DNA of 64,000 nt from Paracyclopina nana (Eukaryota > Arthropoda > Copepoda > Cyclopoida > Cyclopettidae): positions 2,542,001-2,606,000 of the forward strand of contig JAGUCH010000004.1 in NCBI GenBank assembly GCA_019096065.1. The letters run 5' to 3'. The notes below the pieces were generated by a model. The model saw only the letters and a program-made list of their open reading frames with translations, was not told the DNA's origin and did not search any database. How positions within the stretch are numbered: position 1 is the first letter of the stretch; the number at the start of each line of letters is the position of its first letter. Shown here piece by piece: positions 13,417 to 24,922 of this stretch. The position numbers were made by a program, and so were the translations under genes.

Positions 13417-14508
13417 ATGGCCAATCGAACCGTGAAAGACGCACAGACCATCAAGGGAACTAACCCCCAGTATTTGGTCGAGAAAATTATCCGTTCTCGA
13501 ATCTATGATTGTAAATATTGGAAAGAGGAATGCTTTGCATTGACTGCCGAGCTATTAGTGGACAAAGCAATGGAGTTGAGGTCCATAGGCGGTGTTTACG
13601 CTGGAAATATCAAGCCGACACCATTTCTGTGCTTGACGCTCAAAATGCTGCAAATTCAGCCCCAGAAAGACATCATTGTAGAGTTCATTCGAAATGAGGA
13701 TTTCAAATACGTGCGTGCTCTTGGGGCTTACTACATGCGCTTGACAGGCTCCCCTTTGGATTGCTACAAATACCTGGAGCCGTTGCTGAATGACTACAGA
13801 AAAATTCGATTGCAAGACAGAGAGGGCAAGTACCATTTGTCGCATATGGACGAGTTCATTGATTCTTTGCTGAGAGAAGAGCGAGTATGCGATATCCAAT
13901 TACCAAGGTTGCAAAAGCGTCACGTACTCGAAGAGAATAACGAACTTGAACACCGAGTGTCTCTTGTGGAGGCTGAAGACCTTGATTTCGATGATGACGA
14001 AGAGGAAGAAGACGAGGAAAAGGAGGATGCCGAGTTTGAGGAGAAGAAAAAACTCGCAGAAATGATTGATCGAGCCAAACACTCTTCCAAAGATGGTATA
14101 TTCAAAGCACTGGTTTCCTTAAAAAAACCTTGTCTAATTTTCTATTTTGTTTGTTTAGATCGTAGAGAACGCTCAAGAAGGTCGAGATCGAGGTCACGTT
14201 CGCGTTCACGCTCAAGGTCCCGTGAGCGTAAACGAAGGAGATCGCGATCGAGGTCTAGAGATCGAAGACACAGGTCTCGAGATCGGGATCTACTCAGGCT
14301 CAAGGATCATAGGAAACACCGCTCGCGATCAAGGGACAGGAAGTCTGACTCGAAAAAGGACAAAAGAAGAGACAAAGAAAGGGGAGATCGAGACAGGAAT
14401 CGTGACAAGGATCGTCGTGATGAGGGCGGGAAAAGCAACAAAGACTCGCTGTCTGTCGATGAAACCAACAAAATTCGTGCCTCGCTTGGCTTGCCGTTGT
14501 TAAAGTAA
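13417..14508 (+). CDS. PRPF38A: Pre-mRNA-splicing factor 38A
   Basis: Spliceosomal B-complex protein required before catalytic activation (yeast Prp38). Two exons, 13417-14095 and 14159-14508, encode 342 residues (human 312). Residues 1-180 are the PRP38 domain: MANRTVKDAQTIKGTNPQYL, then GGVYAGNIKPTPFLCL, GAYYMRLTG and the LPRLQKR end. A strongly acidic stretch (DDDEEEEDEEKEDAEFEE) and a short helix follow, then an Arg/Ser domain with many RSRSRS units and RD repeats, ending ...RASLGLPLLK as in animals. The intron is 63 bp, a multiple of three, and has no stop in the coding frame, so retention would add 21 mostly hydrophobic residues without a frameshift. Confidence 0.98.
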   Translation: MANRTVKDAQTIKGTNPQYLVEKIIRSRIYDCKYWKEECFALTAELLVDKAMELRSIGGVYAGNIKPTPFLCLTLKMLQIQPQKDIIVEFIRNEDFKYVRALGAYYMRLTGSPLDCYKYLEPLLNDYRKIRLQDREGKYHLSHMDEFIDSLLREERVCDIQLPRLQKRHVLEENNELEHRVSLVEAEDLDFDDDEEEEDEEKEDAEFEEKKKLAEMIDRAKHSSKDGIFKALVSLKKPCLIFYFVCLDRRERSRRSRSRSRSRSRSRSRERKRRRSRSRSRDRRHRSRDRDLLRLKDHRKHRSRSRDRKSDSKKDKRRDKERGDRDRNRDKDRRDEGGKSNKDSLSVDETNKIRASLGLPLLK

Positions 14509-14693
14509 TGTACAATTTTTCCGTAATTACACCAAAGCACTTGGACATAGCGGTAGCGGATATTTTATTCAATCTAGTATGACACAGATGTTTCAAACTA
14601 AGAACGCGTAAAAGATTTTCCTTACTATTTACGTGATTTAATTTATGTAAATTCACCGATCGCGATCCGAAACTTGAATTTCTGTAACGATTT

Positions 14694-16104
14694 TTATGTT
14701 CTGCTAGTTAGCTCGGAAAATTTGAATTGCAAAAGAATGACAATGTAGGTCAGCAACAGCCCAAGTGATGTGATGAAGGAGGAAAAGGTGAGTTCAAATC
14801 CATTTAGTGGTTTTATGGGGGCAGGCGAATTCTGTATCTTTTGTATCAGTGTTCTAATCTTAAATTTCGTCTTTCCATGCAAATGCTCACAGTGGGCAAA
14901 AGCAACATTTTCTAGGCTCACTTGGAAATCTTTCATATTTCTGGTCAGTTCTTCTCCAGAGCTCATCAAGCTTGACAATCGCACCAAGCATAAAATAGTC
15001 AAGCAAAGTTGGTAACAATTATGAAAGAAAGCAGGATTTGGCCACTTGGTGTTGTAAATGACAGAGGTCACAATTCCTACTGAAAAGAAGGATGCAACTA
15101 CCAAATTAATCATACACAAAGCGACTTCCATGAAAATTGCCAGTCCCAGTAGATTTTCGGTCCGTTTCAATATGACAATGATTGAAGTGGCTCTGCTGAA
15201 AATCCATTCAAAATATTCTTCAGCCTCAGATGAGAAGGCTGTAAAAGCCCTTATAAGTATTACGTCAAATAGGAAAATTTTGTTAATAGCACCTTCGTTG
15301 CTTCTCTTTCTGAATTTTTGGGTTTTCGCAGTGTGTTGGCATTGCTTGGCTAGTCCAGAAATGATTGCTGAAATGTGCACCAAGATTTGCACTATGAACA
15401 GCTGTAGGGCCAAAATCATTGGTGGCATTTGCACAAACGTTGCATCAAAAGCAAGTAGCGAGCAGATCATAATTTTAGTTTTTGTTGGGGATATATTCAT
15501 TTGGTGGACACCAGTCATTTCGAAAGTGCATCCAATCAACGTAATAAGGAGCAGAATGATGATGCGTGTTTTGTTCTTTTTTGTGCCAATCTCCAAAAGC
15601 TCTGCAGATTGCATAAAATATAAACTGAATCCGAAACTCGACCTTTTTTGCTAATTTACCTTTATCAAATGGAACATCGATAAGATTCATAATTTTCTGG
15701 CATAAACGGGTCAACCCTTGCCCAATTGTGACGAGGATTTTTGTGTTCACCAATAAAGCGAAGCAATGAGGAATTGTGGTGAGGTAATATGATGCAATTT
15801 CTGTGTCTGTCATCTTTGTGTTGTTCTTCATGAATTGTATCATTGAGAGGTGCTCCTCGCTATTTTGATTGATTAAAACGTGTTGCACTGTCAGAAAGCC
15901 ACCAACCATGAAACATACAATGATGCCACAAAATGTCATGGGCCGGGAATTGGTCAAAATGCTTGCTTCCGGATTCTCAATTTTCATTGGGAATCCACCC
16001 AAAATCTGGAGGACAACGAGCCACCTTTTGATGGGTTTCAAAGGGGATAGCTGAGGTACATGAAGATTTGTGTCAACGAAAGCATGTTGCTTTTCAGAGG
16101 CCAT
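14694..16104 (-). CDS. Gustatory receptor-like seven-transmembrane protein
   Basis: Arthropod chemoreceptor superfamily (7tm_7), ligand-gated channels of chemosensory neurons with an intracellular N-terminus. Two minus-strand exons, 15660-16104 and 14694-15601, encode about 450 residues, normal for the family. The diagnostic C-terminal motif TYhhhhhQF appears as TYIVILLQF near residues 433-441, inside the last hydrophobic segment. Six further hydrophobic stretches are visible, for example GIIVCFMVGGFLTVQHVLI and IIILLLITLIGCTFEM. The single intron is 58 bp in phase 1. The start is uncertain: an in-frame ATG 36 bases upstream (16140) would add twelve residues. The ligand cannot be predicted. 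The gene is convergent with PRPF38A, with 185 bp between stops. Confidence 0.85.
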
Positions 16105-16228
16105 GTTAATGACTGGTGGCCAACTCCATACCAGGAGCAATTTGCATTAGTTATGTAACAACAATGCAGAGCTCATTTGACTTCCAAGTAGTTGGAAAAT
16201 ACCGTGTCAATGGAGCCAAGTTGATGGC

Positions 16229-16656
16229 GATGGAACGAGCCGGAAATTTTCAGCTTGATCAAGCTTCAAGCTTTTTGAAAGGTGTTCGAGTGATCTCAAG
16301 CTTTTGAAAATTATTTTCAAGCTCGAAATTTCACATTCCAGGTATTTTTCAAGCTTTTCACTTTTTTAGGTATTTTAGCAAAAAATGGTGAAAAATCTCC
16401 AGATTTGACAAAATTACCAAAAAACACCAATAATAATAGACATAGCTTTAACTTTGATTTAGGAACTCCATTCCCTAGGGTATTTGTTAATTTTAAAATC
16501 AGCCTTTTTTCTTTTGATTAAAAATGGATGAAGTTTGGGAATTTTTCGGGCTTCAAGCTTTTTTTTGGTTCGAGCGATCCCAAGCTTTTTGCTTATGTAG
16601 CTCAAGCTGTGTTTTAGTTTCAAGCTTTCAAGCCAACCTGAAACTCGTTCCATCAC
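16229..16656. repeat. Low-complexity element with GGAACGAG / CTCGTTCC ends
   Basis: The stretch begins GATGGAACGAG and ends with its inverse CTCGTTCCATC. The interior is built from degenerate AAGCTT, CAAGC and TTTTGAA words. A related element with AACTCG-rich interior lies at 24451-24922. This looks like a non-autonomous repeat that accumulates a biased short-word composition. It sits just upstream of the gustatory receptor gene. Confidence 0.55.
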
Positions 16657-16706
16657 TGTATTATTGATGGCATAAAAAGTTAATGAGAACATGTGACCTG
16701 GATTCA

Positions 16707-16752
16707 TGTCGACGTCAACAATGTTGAGAAGAGTGTTTTTTGCTGAGTTTTA
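16707..16752 (+). repeat. Left terminal inverted repeat
   Basis: 46 bp identical to the reverse complement of 19005-19050. It begins TG and the opposite end finishes CA. Within it TCAACA-A-TGTTGA forms a small palindrome. The flanking bases 16702-16706 read ATTCA. Confidence 0.85.
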
Positions 16753-16920
16753 TGCTGATTTTCTCTAACTCTGTGTTCAGTTCGATTCCACCCAACTTGC
16801 CCGTTTTTTGAAGCAGTCTCGGGAGTACAATTGTACAAGACGTTTAAAAAGCGCTAGGTTGTGCACGTCAGTTATCGGTGTGAGTTGATAATCGTTTACG
16901 GCACCCCCTAAAAGCACAAT

Positions 16921-18240
16921 ATGGCCGGAACACCTATTGACCAATTAGTGCTCCCAGCGATCAATGGGGAGGTGGGTTTTGGGATAGCCCATGCCAGTGA
17001 AGCAGGGATCGACGAGATCGACATGCTTCAATTTAGCGCCAACGACGTGAGGCCCCAGGGCGGAGTCACTGCCAGACACGTGGAGAATATGGCGAAGTGT
17101 GCTGCCGCCAGAGCCTACCAAATCAGTCAACGCGTATGCCCCAACATGATTAACTACCAGAAAATCATGGTAAACGCGGCCGTTGCAGCTGTAAGGTACG
17201 GCCTCATTGCAACCGAGGGGGATGACCTCACGCCGACGAGCAGATGGATGGCTGTGCAAGATGCTTATCCACATGACTATGTGGACCGCATGGAGAACAA
17301 TGTCGGTCGGATGGGTGAGTGGATCACCAAGGATGAACAAGTGAGGGCCCTCACTGTCTTGATGGGCACAAAGGTGAACTTTTTCGCCGTCAACCACCAC
17401 ACTGGACAGAGTTTCAGTCAGCTGGTCGGATACATTGCGAAGGTGGCCACCGCCTTGTCACTTTGGGAGCAGCAAAATCCAGCTGCTCAAGTCAAAGCCA
17501 TTCACATCATTGGCAAATGGGCTTGTACCATTAGCTGCCTAAGGATCTTAGGCATCCAGAACCTAAGGGAGGTAAATGTGGTGAATCCTATTGCCCCCAT
17601 GATTGTAATGGCGGAGGACGTGCGCCTCAGAGCCACTGGATTTCCGGCAGGCATGGCTCCAGCCGCTGTTGTAATGGCCGCCGCAGAGAAATTGGCCAAT
17701 GACAGGCTCATGTTCATGTATCCCGAGCTTGCCAGCCTCAAAGATCTCGTAGCGCAGGTCAAAGCCATCAGGGGACAGGGACCCGCAGATCTAAGGGCAT
17801 TTTACCACGTAGGAGCGGTCTTCCTCACAGGGAGCGAGAGAAGGGTCATCGACGTGGGACCCCATATTGCCTTAATGGGGAGTATGATCGTGGCAAGGCT
17901 CGGTAAAACTACCCTAGCCAAGAGTCCTCACATTACGAAAGTCGTACAGAGGCAGACGGAATACGTCTACAAGAATAAGGATGGCTACGACGCCAACTTT
18001 GATCAAGTATGCGCATCCGTCAAAGGCGTGAGGGTGGTGCTCAATACCAGGACCAAGACGTTCCTGGCATCTGCCGGGTCGTCTGGACTCGTGGCCGAAG
18101 CCGACTGGGTGGCCTTCAGACAAACCTTGGGTGCCGATGTTGCCGCAATGCACGATGAATATGCCGATGCCATTGCATCATTCGAAGAAGCAGGGCCAGC
18201 CGAAGAAGAAGCTGCCGATGCCGATGATGGAGAGATCTAA
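16921..18240 (+). CDS. Endogenous viral element, nucleoprotein-like gene of a negative-strand RNA virus
   Basis: A single uninterrupted frame of 439 residues in an otherwise intron-rich, AT-rich region, with clearly higher GC than its surroundings. The protein is alpha-helical and rich in Ala, Val and Met, with a basic/aromatic middle (NFFAVNHHTGQSFSQLVGY) and an acidic tail ending EEEAADADDGEI. This size and layout fit nucleoproteins of mononegavirus- or chuvirus-like viruses, which often leave copies in arthropod genomes. The family call is inference from general features, not from a firm motif match, and the exact viral family is open. The copy looks whole. An initiator-like TCAGT lies at 16777 and AATAAA at 18498, so it may be transcribed by the host. 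It could also be a host gene of unknown type. Confidence 0.5.
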   Translation: MAGTPIDQLVLPAINGEVGFGIAHASEAGIDEIDMLQFSANDVRPQGGVTARHVENMAKCAAARAYQISQRVCPNMINYQKIMVNAAVAAVRYGLIATEGDDLTPTSRWMAVQDAYPHDYVDRMENNVGRMGEWITKDEQVRALTVLMGTKVNFFAVNHHTGQSFSQLVGYIAKVATALSLWEQQNPAAQVKAIHIIGKWACTISCLRILGIQNLREVNVVNPIAPMIVMAEDVRLRATGFPAGMAPAAVVMAAAEKLANDRLMFMYPELASLKDLVAQVKAIRGQGPADLRAFYHVGAVFLTGSERRVIDVGPHIALMGSMIVARLGKTTLAKSPHITKVVQRQTEYVYKNKDGYDANFDQVCASVKGVRVVLNTRTKTFLASAGSSGLVAEADWVAFRQTLGADVAAMHDEYADAIASFEEAGPAEEEAADADDGEI

Positions 18241-18497
18241 GTGCACGCCACTTAGCGCCAGAAGACGACTGAGAAGAAGGTGCCAAATTTATGTGACGAA
18301 TCAACAAGCAGAGCGGCCGTCTGGCAGATTCACCTCTTGCATGCCAGTGCCGCCAAATCTGCAAAAGTAGGGAAAGTTTAGTAGGTATGTGCAAATATTG
18401 TAGCTGTGATTAATACCAGTATTAACAAAGATATGTTCGGGGATAAAGATAAATATGATACCTCAGTCGTTGGCTCATGTGATATTAAATAAGAAAG

Positions 18498-18546
18498 AAT
18501 AAAGTAAGCGAGAATTCTTGTAAAAAAAAAAAAAAAAAAAAAAAAA
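18498..18546 (+). terminator. AATAAA followed by a 25-A tract
   Basis: AATAAA at 18498-18503 is followed 18 bases later by 25 consecutive A (18522-18546). The spacing is what cleavage and polyadenylation by host machinery would leave in an mRNA copied back into DNA. I found no clear short target duplication around the presumed cDNA. Confidence 0.6.
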
Positions 18547-19004
18547 TGATGTCTATGGTTGCTCGATGTCTAATCCCAAGCTTCAGCAACAAGAGTTATA
18601 TAAAAGACATGATTGAAATATATATATATCGATAAAAACAGCGATAAAAAAGGTGATGCTTATGGGGAGCAAAAGACAGACAAAATGCAATAGATGGTGC
18701 TGAATTTTTGGTTCTTTGGCGTACGAGTAAGCGTGCGTAGCAATTGCGGCAAAAATAGCGCTTCGAACAAAAAGTAAACAAAAAGTTTTTTAGAGTTGTA
18801 GGCAACAAAATGACAAAGAAAGCTCTCTTTTTGAGCTTGTAACAGTACAATTGATTCAAGGAACAGAATGGTACCATTTTGAGCAAGATTCATGAAAGTC
18901 AAAGCCAATTTTAATTGGGAGTCCACCTAGACAAGGCAGTTCTCAGCCCTCCATGGTTTCAACTAAAATCCGCTAGCAGAAATATGGTACTTCTAGTTTC
19001 GCCC

Positions 19005-19050
19005 TAAAACTCAGCAAAAAACACTCTTCTCAACATTGTTGACGTCGACA
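19005..19050 (-). repeat. Right terminal inverted repeat
   Basis: Reverse complement of 16707-16752 over 46 bp, followed by ATTCA at 19051-19055, the same five bases that precede the left repeat. Confidence 0.85.
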
Positions 19051-19317
19051 ATTCAAAAGATAATTAAATAGCGTATTAAGTTTAGTTGCCCAGCTTAAGC
19101 TTGTTGAAAATGTGTCCAAAATAGAGCAGGAGAACGTACTTTGAAATCTGGTTTAACTTGTCCGCTAAATGGCCATGAGGGCCTTGACATGACATGTCTA
19201 CTTATGACACATGTACCATTCTCAATTATGAATAACCCTCAAGGTCTGCATGAATCAGCGCTGTTTTTTTAAAGCGAATATGAAGCTCCAAATTTTATAT
19301 GCTCATGGTGTACTTTA

Positions 19318-20811
<1,494 letters not shown>

Positions 20812-20967
20812 CTTGGAGAACTGATGCTCTACCCCAATGCATTCGGCCCTTTTATAGGGCCTTGATTGTTTACCCTCAATTACCTGAGCTTACCACAATT
20901 TTCCATCAACGGCTCGTCACTCGCACCTGGTGCGAACAAAGTGTCAATCCCTGTCTAAAATTGCATT

Positions 20968-21015
20968 GTACTTTATTATTGTCGAGAGTAGCAACTGAAC
21001 GTAAGCAAATAATAA
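20968..21015 (+). repeat. Short block shared with 28623-28668
   Basis: About 45 bp including GAGAGTAGC-(A/C)-ACTGAA and AAGCAAATAA recur near 28636-28668 in the same genomic orientation. Here the block lies downstream of a minus-strand CUB gene; there it lies downstream of a plus-strand CUB gene. Confidence 0.5.
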
Positions 21016-21064
21016 TCTAATAAATCAGTATGGTATGAGTAAAAGTATCAGCGGGTGCCACATT

Positions 21065-23114
21065 TTAACATGGGGCTTGGAAGTATCTGATTTTGTATCC
21101 AGGAGTAGCTCCATCTGCAGTAGCTGATATCGATTGCTCGTAGCTGTCCGAATAGAACTCAATCCGGAAGGGAATGGCCTTGGCTGCAAAGTAAGAATTG
21201 AGCATAGTCCTAGACCTATCATATAATAAGGGGGGCGCGTTCTTACAGCAAAGGGTTATTCCAGTCATAGTAGAAGCCGAGTTAACACCTCCTTTGCCAC
21301 CACAAAGCGATTCCCCAACGACTGCATTATTAGCAGCTTTGATGGCTCCAGGAAACATAAGGCAGTCAAAGACTCCGGTACTTTTGGCGTTGTCTACTCC
21401 ATATGCGCAGCAGCTCGATTGCAAAATTATTGCTTTCGAATTTTTGCCACTGAGTTGGACATCTGCTGGTGCGTCTGCACTCCAGCAAACTTTGCAGTTC
21501 CCAGCTTCCCTCCTATATATTCATGTTGAATAATCAAGCTCTTTAATAATCAATCTTGGGCAAACCATACCTGACGCAAGTGACGTGTCGTTGATCAGCC
21601 AAGTGGAGACCTCCATCGAAGTTGAAAGACTTCATAACTCCAGTGGCAGCATTGCCATAAAAATATTGGGTGCAACCAGGAGGTGCCAAGTTGTTGTGAT
21701 TGCACGAATATTGAGTGATCTGCAAATCAGCCGAAGAAATAGTTTGCCTTTGCAATAAATATTAGCTTGCGTACCTTAATGTTAAATGCTCTAGTTGGAA
21801 TGGTTGCTCCTACTCCAGCTTGCCCAAAGGCAAATGACAAGTCATGGCAAGCATCTGAGGCATCAAAATACACTGTCCAAAAAAAGAGTCGCATAATAAA
21901 TTCAAGCTAAATTTAGACTTTTACGAAAAGTGAGTACCATGCTCCCCAGTGTTCCTTCCACAAATCATGGGAAGCGATGGCGCATTAGACACCGAAAACT
22001 GATCGGTTGAGCATCTGGAAGCAAAACTAATCGCCTTTCCAGCCAATAGTTGAACGGCGCCAAGACTTTGCTTTGCCACAGAAACAGTTAGCGTAGATGG
22101 CCCAGTGATGGTAAAGGTTGTGAAATCCAATCGGAACTTTAATTAGGAGAAGAAGAAGCTCTCCTGATCTCGGACCTTGAAAATGGTGTTCAGAAACTCA
22201 CCTGGCAAATGTCACTGCTACATTTGCAGATTTTGCTCCTACATTGGCCAGCTCTAAGATTGGAGCCCTCAAAGTAGGTGCAATTTTCCGATGAAGTTGA
22301 TCCGCAACCAACAGTGACTAAAGATTCAAAATTACCGTTTCACAGTGGTTAAAAATGCTGCTTTCACGCTCATCCCGAAAAAGTCGCGAAATTGACGTAG
22401 CACCTTTTTCTTACAGCCGCAAGCTAAAAACAGGCTATCATAGCTCCTCATTCCGCGAATTTCCGCGTCCAATTTCAATTGATTTATTTGATTATCCTAA
22501 AATGGTGTCTTGGTTATTTTTTTGTCACAGTATCTTGATTACATTCGGTTCCAAACAAAGCTGCCTGAAAATAGCCAAAAATGGCTCTTCTGCTATTTTT
22601 CCAAAAATGGACTTTATCCAAGAAAAATTGATTTTTAAGGCATACTTTCGTCTTAATTTGTCAATATCTACTAATTTTGACACCTTTGATAGCCTAGAAG
22701 TCATTCAAATAAGAAGCTGAAAATTGGTCTTGAAATGAGAATTTGGCGATTTTGACAGAATTTCTAGTGAGCGCGAAAACGGCTTTTTTGTCCACTGTGC
22801 GTAATATCACCAAAGTTAATACAAAAGTTGCTTACACGTGCAGCAAACTCCAAATCCGGAAGCGCAAGAGCCAGCATTCAAGCCACCCTTGCTCAAACAT
22901 TCTTCCCTGAAATAAAGTTAAGCATTAAAGCAAAATTATGTCAGTTTTGGAAAGAAAATACTTACGATGTGTAGCAAGTTCCATTTTTTGCGCCTCCACT
23001 CACTTGGCAAGGGTCATTTGGAAATCTGACAACTTGGAAGACAGGCACTGCAAATAAACATAGGTGAAGTGGATTGAACACAAATAACACCACATATTTT
23101 TTAAAGGCGAGCAT
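21065..23114 (-). CDS. Secreted arthropod CUB-domain protein, paralogue 1
   Basis: Member of a large arthropod family of secreted Cys-rich proteins with an N-terminal disulfide knot and CUB-like domains; molecular role unknown. Eight minus-strand exons: 22966-23114, 22836-22906, 22202-22317, 21938-22136, 21775-21872, 21571-21719, 21247-21512 and 21065-21183, 388 residues. After a hydrophobic start come the family hallmarks in order: NGTCYTSEEC, CASGFGVCC, SENCTYFEG, SDICQFRLDFTTFTITGPS, MICGRNTGEHVYFDAS, KITQYSCN, then CTQYFYG...FNFDGGLHLADQRHVTCVR, C-L-MFPGA, ESLCGG and GYKIRYFQAPC. All introns are GT-AG and phases agree. A paralogue lies on the other strand at 26467-28584. Confidence 0.9.
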
Positions 23115-23644
23115 AGTAATTCTTTTTAATAAGGCACAATCTGTTAAAATAATAAACAATCTGCTATTCCTGAAGCCCTCTACAAAAGTAAATAAAAATG
23201 CTAAAAGAGGAAGGAAGCGATGATATAATTTAAAAAGTCAGGTCCACTCAAATTTTCCACTGCAGTCTTCGTTTGGCGATCAATTGGTAATTTTTTTAGA
23301 TTTTTAGAAAGGGGACCGGTATAATAATATCAAAGTCAGGTCTGAAATTGCCGGAGATTTTAACACTTGGTTAAGATCGAACTAGAGTGACCGAACTATG
23401 TTGTTAGAAAATGCCTGATGATGGCCCTGCCCAAGGATTCTAATCAAGATTCCTTGATATTTTGGCCTAGGACTCTGGTTTTTTTAAATGCCTTAGCAAT
23501 TGACCAGCATAACAATTCAAAGATATCGTAAATCATATGCTAGGTAATACAAATTAAGGGAAAACTAAAAAGCGCAACAAGCAAATTCATTTAAATGGCA
23601 AATCTGCTATTTCCCCGGAGATCCAAATCGGACTCCTATACCCT
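23115..23644. other. Intergenic, nothing recognised
   Basis: Upstream flank of CUB paralogue 1. AT-rich, with no exon, RNA gene or clear repeat that I can support. Its promoter must lie here. Confidence 0.4.
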
Positions 23645-24140
23645 TGGATCGACAACAGGCCGCGTCAGTGGATAGACTTCAATGAACCGGGCTTTGATCG
23701 ACAGAACGAATCATCCTTGGATCGAATATAAGGACACACAGTCCTCAGATAGACCTGAACTTACTGTATTTAGATAGACTTGAAAATGAAGTGTACCTGG
23801 ATCGACAAACAAACCGTCCATGGATAAAACTATGAGAATGTATAGTCCACGCGACAAATTCGCATCGGATAGGCTAGACAAAATAATATCTTTGAGGGTG
23901 ACATATTATGTTCATCCCTCTAGTCTATCCATAGAAAGTATGTTTTAAAACAGTCGATCCAACCGTATATCAGCCAGTCTATCCAAGTACAGTTTGTTCT
24001 AGTCGACCCACGTCCATCTCCGTCACAGCAGTCGATCCAAGTACGGTTCTGTCTTGTCGATCCAAGGACTGTGTTTTTATAGTCGATCTGGGGACTAACT
24101 AATGCAGTCTATCCAGAGACAGTATGTTCTAGTCGATCCA
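23645..24140. repeat. Foldback array of GGATCGAC / GGATAGAC motifs
   Basis: About nine copies of (T)GGATCGAC or GGATAGAC variants, spaced roughly 23-28 bp apart, fill the left half; about nine of the inverse GTCGATCC or GTCTATCC fill the right half after about 23915. The halves are mirror images in motif content, so the stretch could fold on itself. Sequence between motifs is not conserved. It may be a foldback transposon with subterminal binding sites. Confidence 0.7.
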
Positions 24141-24450
24141 AGTACGGCCGCCCTCCAAATCTTTTCGTCCTATTATCAAAATCTTTCAACTTTCGCACTG
24201 AGTAGCTTTGAATAATCCTTCGCCTTATTTGGCCGCAATCTCAAAATCAACAGCTTCTCAGCTTGAAAAATATGAGTACCTTTAGAACGAGTTTGCGACT
24301 TGAGTTGGCGAAATGGAATACAAAAAAATATCCATTTTCAGCTACTTGACTTAACTGATGCTTGCGCTGCCAACGTTGGCTGACAAATGGCTACTGCAAC
24401 TCTTGAACTTGAAGCCAGCAACTGAACAAAGCTGGTAAGTCGCGCTCGTA

Positions 24451-24922
24451 ATGATCGAACGAGTTTGAACTCGACTTTGTAACTCGAAAGGCTAACTCGA
24501 CTCGGACTACATAAGCATTTAACTCGAACTCGCTCGAAAATTATTTCTGGAGAACTCGGAAGCAATTTTGGCGAACTCGAAAGTCAAACGAGCAGGAGCT
24601 ACATAAGGAAAAATTTGGCCTAAGTTGAAAGTTCAAAGTGAAACTGCTGCACATTCAGAAGAAAGTGATCAATTAGACTGTGAATTTAGGCAGTACATGA
24701 AAAAAGTTTTCTAATACATTAATTTTCTAGCTAAAATATAATAAAAATTAATTTAACACTGCAGGTTATGAAGCAATGCTTGAGACTCGAAGTAACTCGG
24801 ATTTTGAAAATTGCTAACTCGACCAAGCTCGTTTTCTATTAGAGGCAACTCGAACTCGCTCGGAAAAAGTTTCCGCAACTCTGAACTCGCTCGAACCCAA
24901 TTTTTCCGACTCGTTCCATCAC
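24451..24922. repeat. AACTCG-rich element with GAACGAG / CTCGTTCC ends
   Basis: It starts ATGATCGAACGAG and ends CTCGTTCCATCAC, the same ends as the element at 16229-16656. The interior has many AACTCG and CTCG words in both flanks and an AT-rich centre. A degenerate third start (GGATGGAACGA) follows at 24944. Confidence 0.6.

Larger units (their letters stand above)
16707..19050 (+). mobile_element. 2.34-kb TIR element carrying a virus-derived nucleoprotein gene
   Basis: Perfect 46-bp terminal inverted repeats (16707-16752 and 19005-19050) starting TGTCGACGTC and ending in its inverse, flanked on both sides by ATTCA (16702-16706 and 19051-19055), a likely 5-bp target-site duplication. No transposase lies inside, so it would be non-autonomous. 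The interior holds a long open reading frame resembling a negative-strand RNA virus nucleoprotein, followed by AATAAA and a 25-A tract, and then about 460 bp of AT-rich sequence up to the right repeat. The exact repeat identity and intact ends suggest a recent insertion. The superfamily is not identified. I treat it as a fossil viral insertion held in, or moved by, a DNA element. Confidence 0.75.

Noticed and set aside
16707-19050. Polinton or LTR element
   Set aside because: Ends are inverted not direct, start TG rather than AG, the duplication is 5 bp, and no integrase, polymerase or capsid gene of those families is present.
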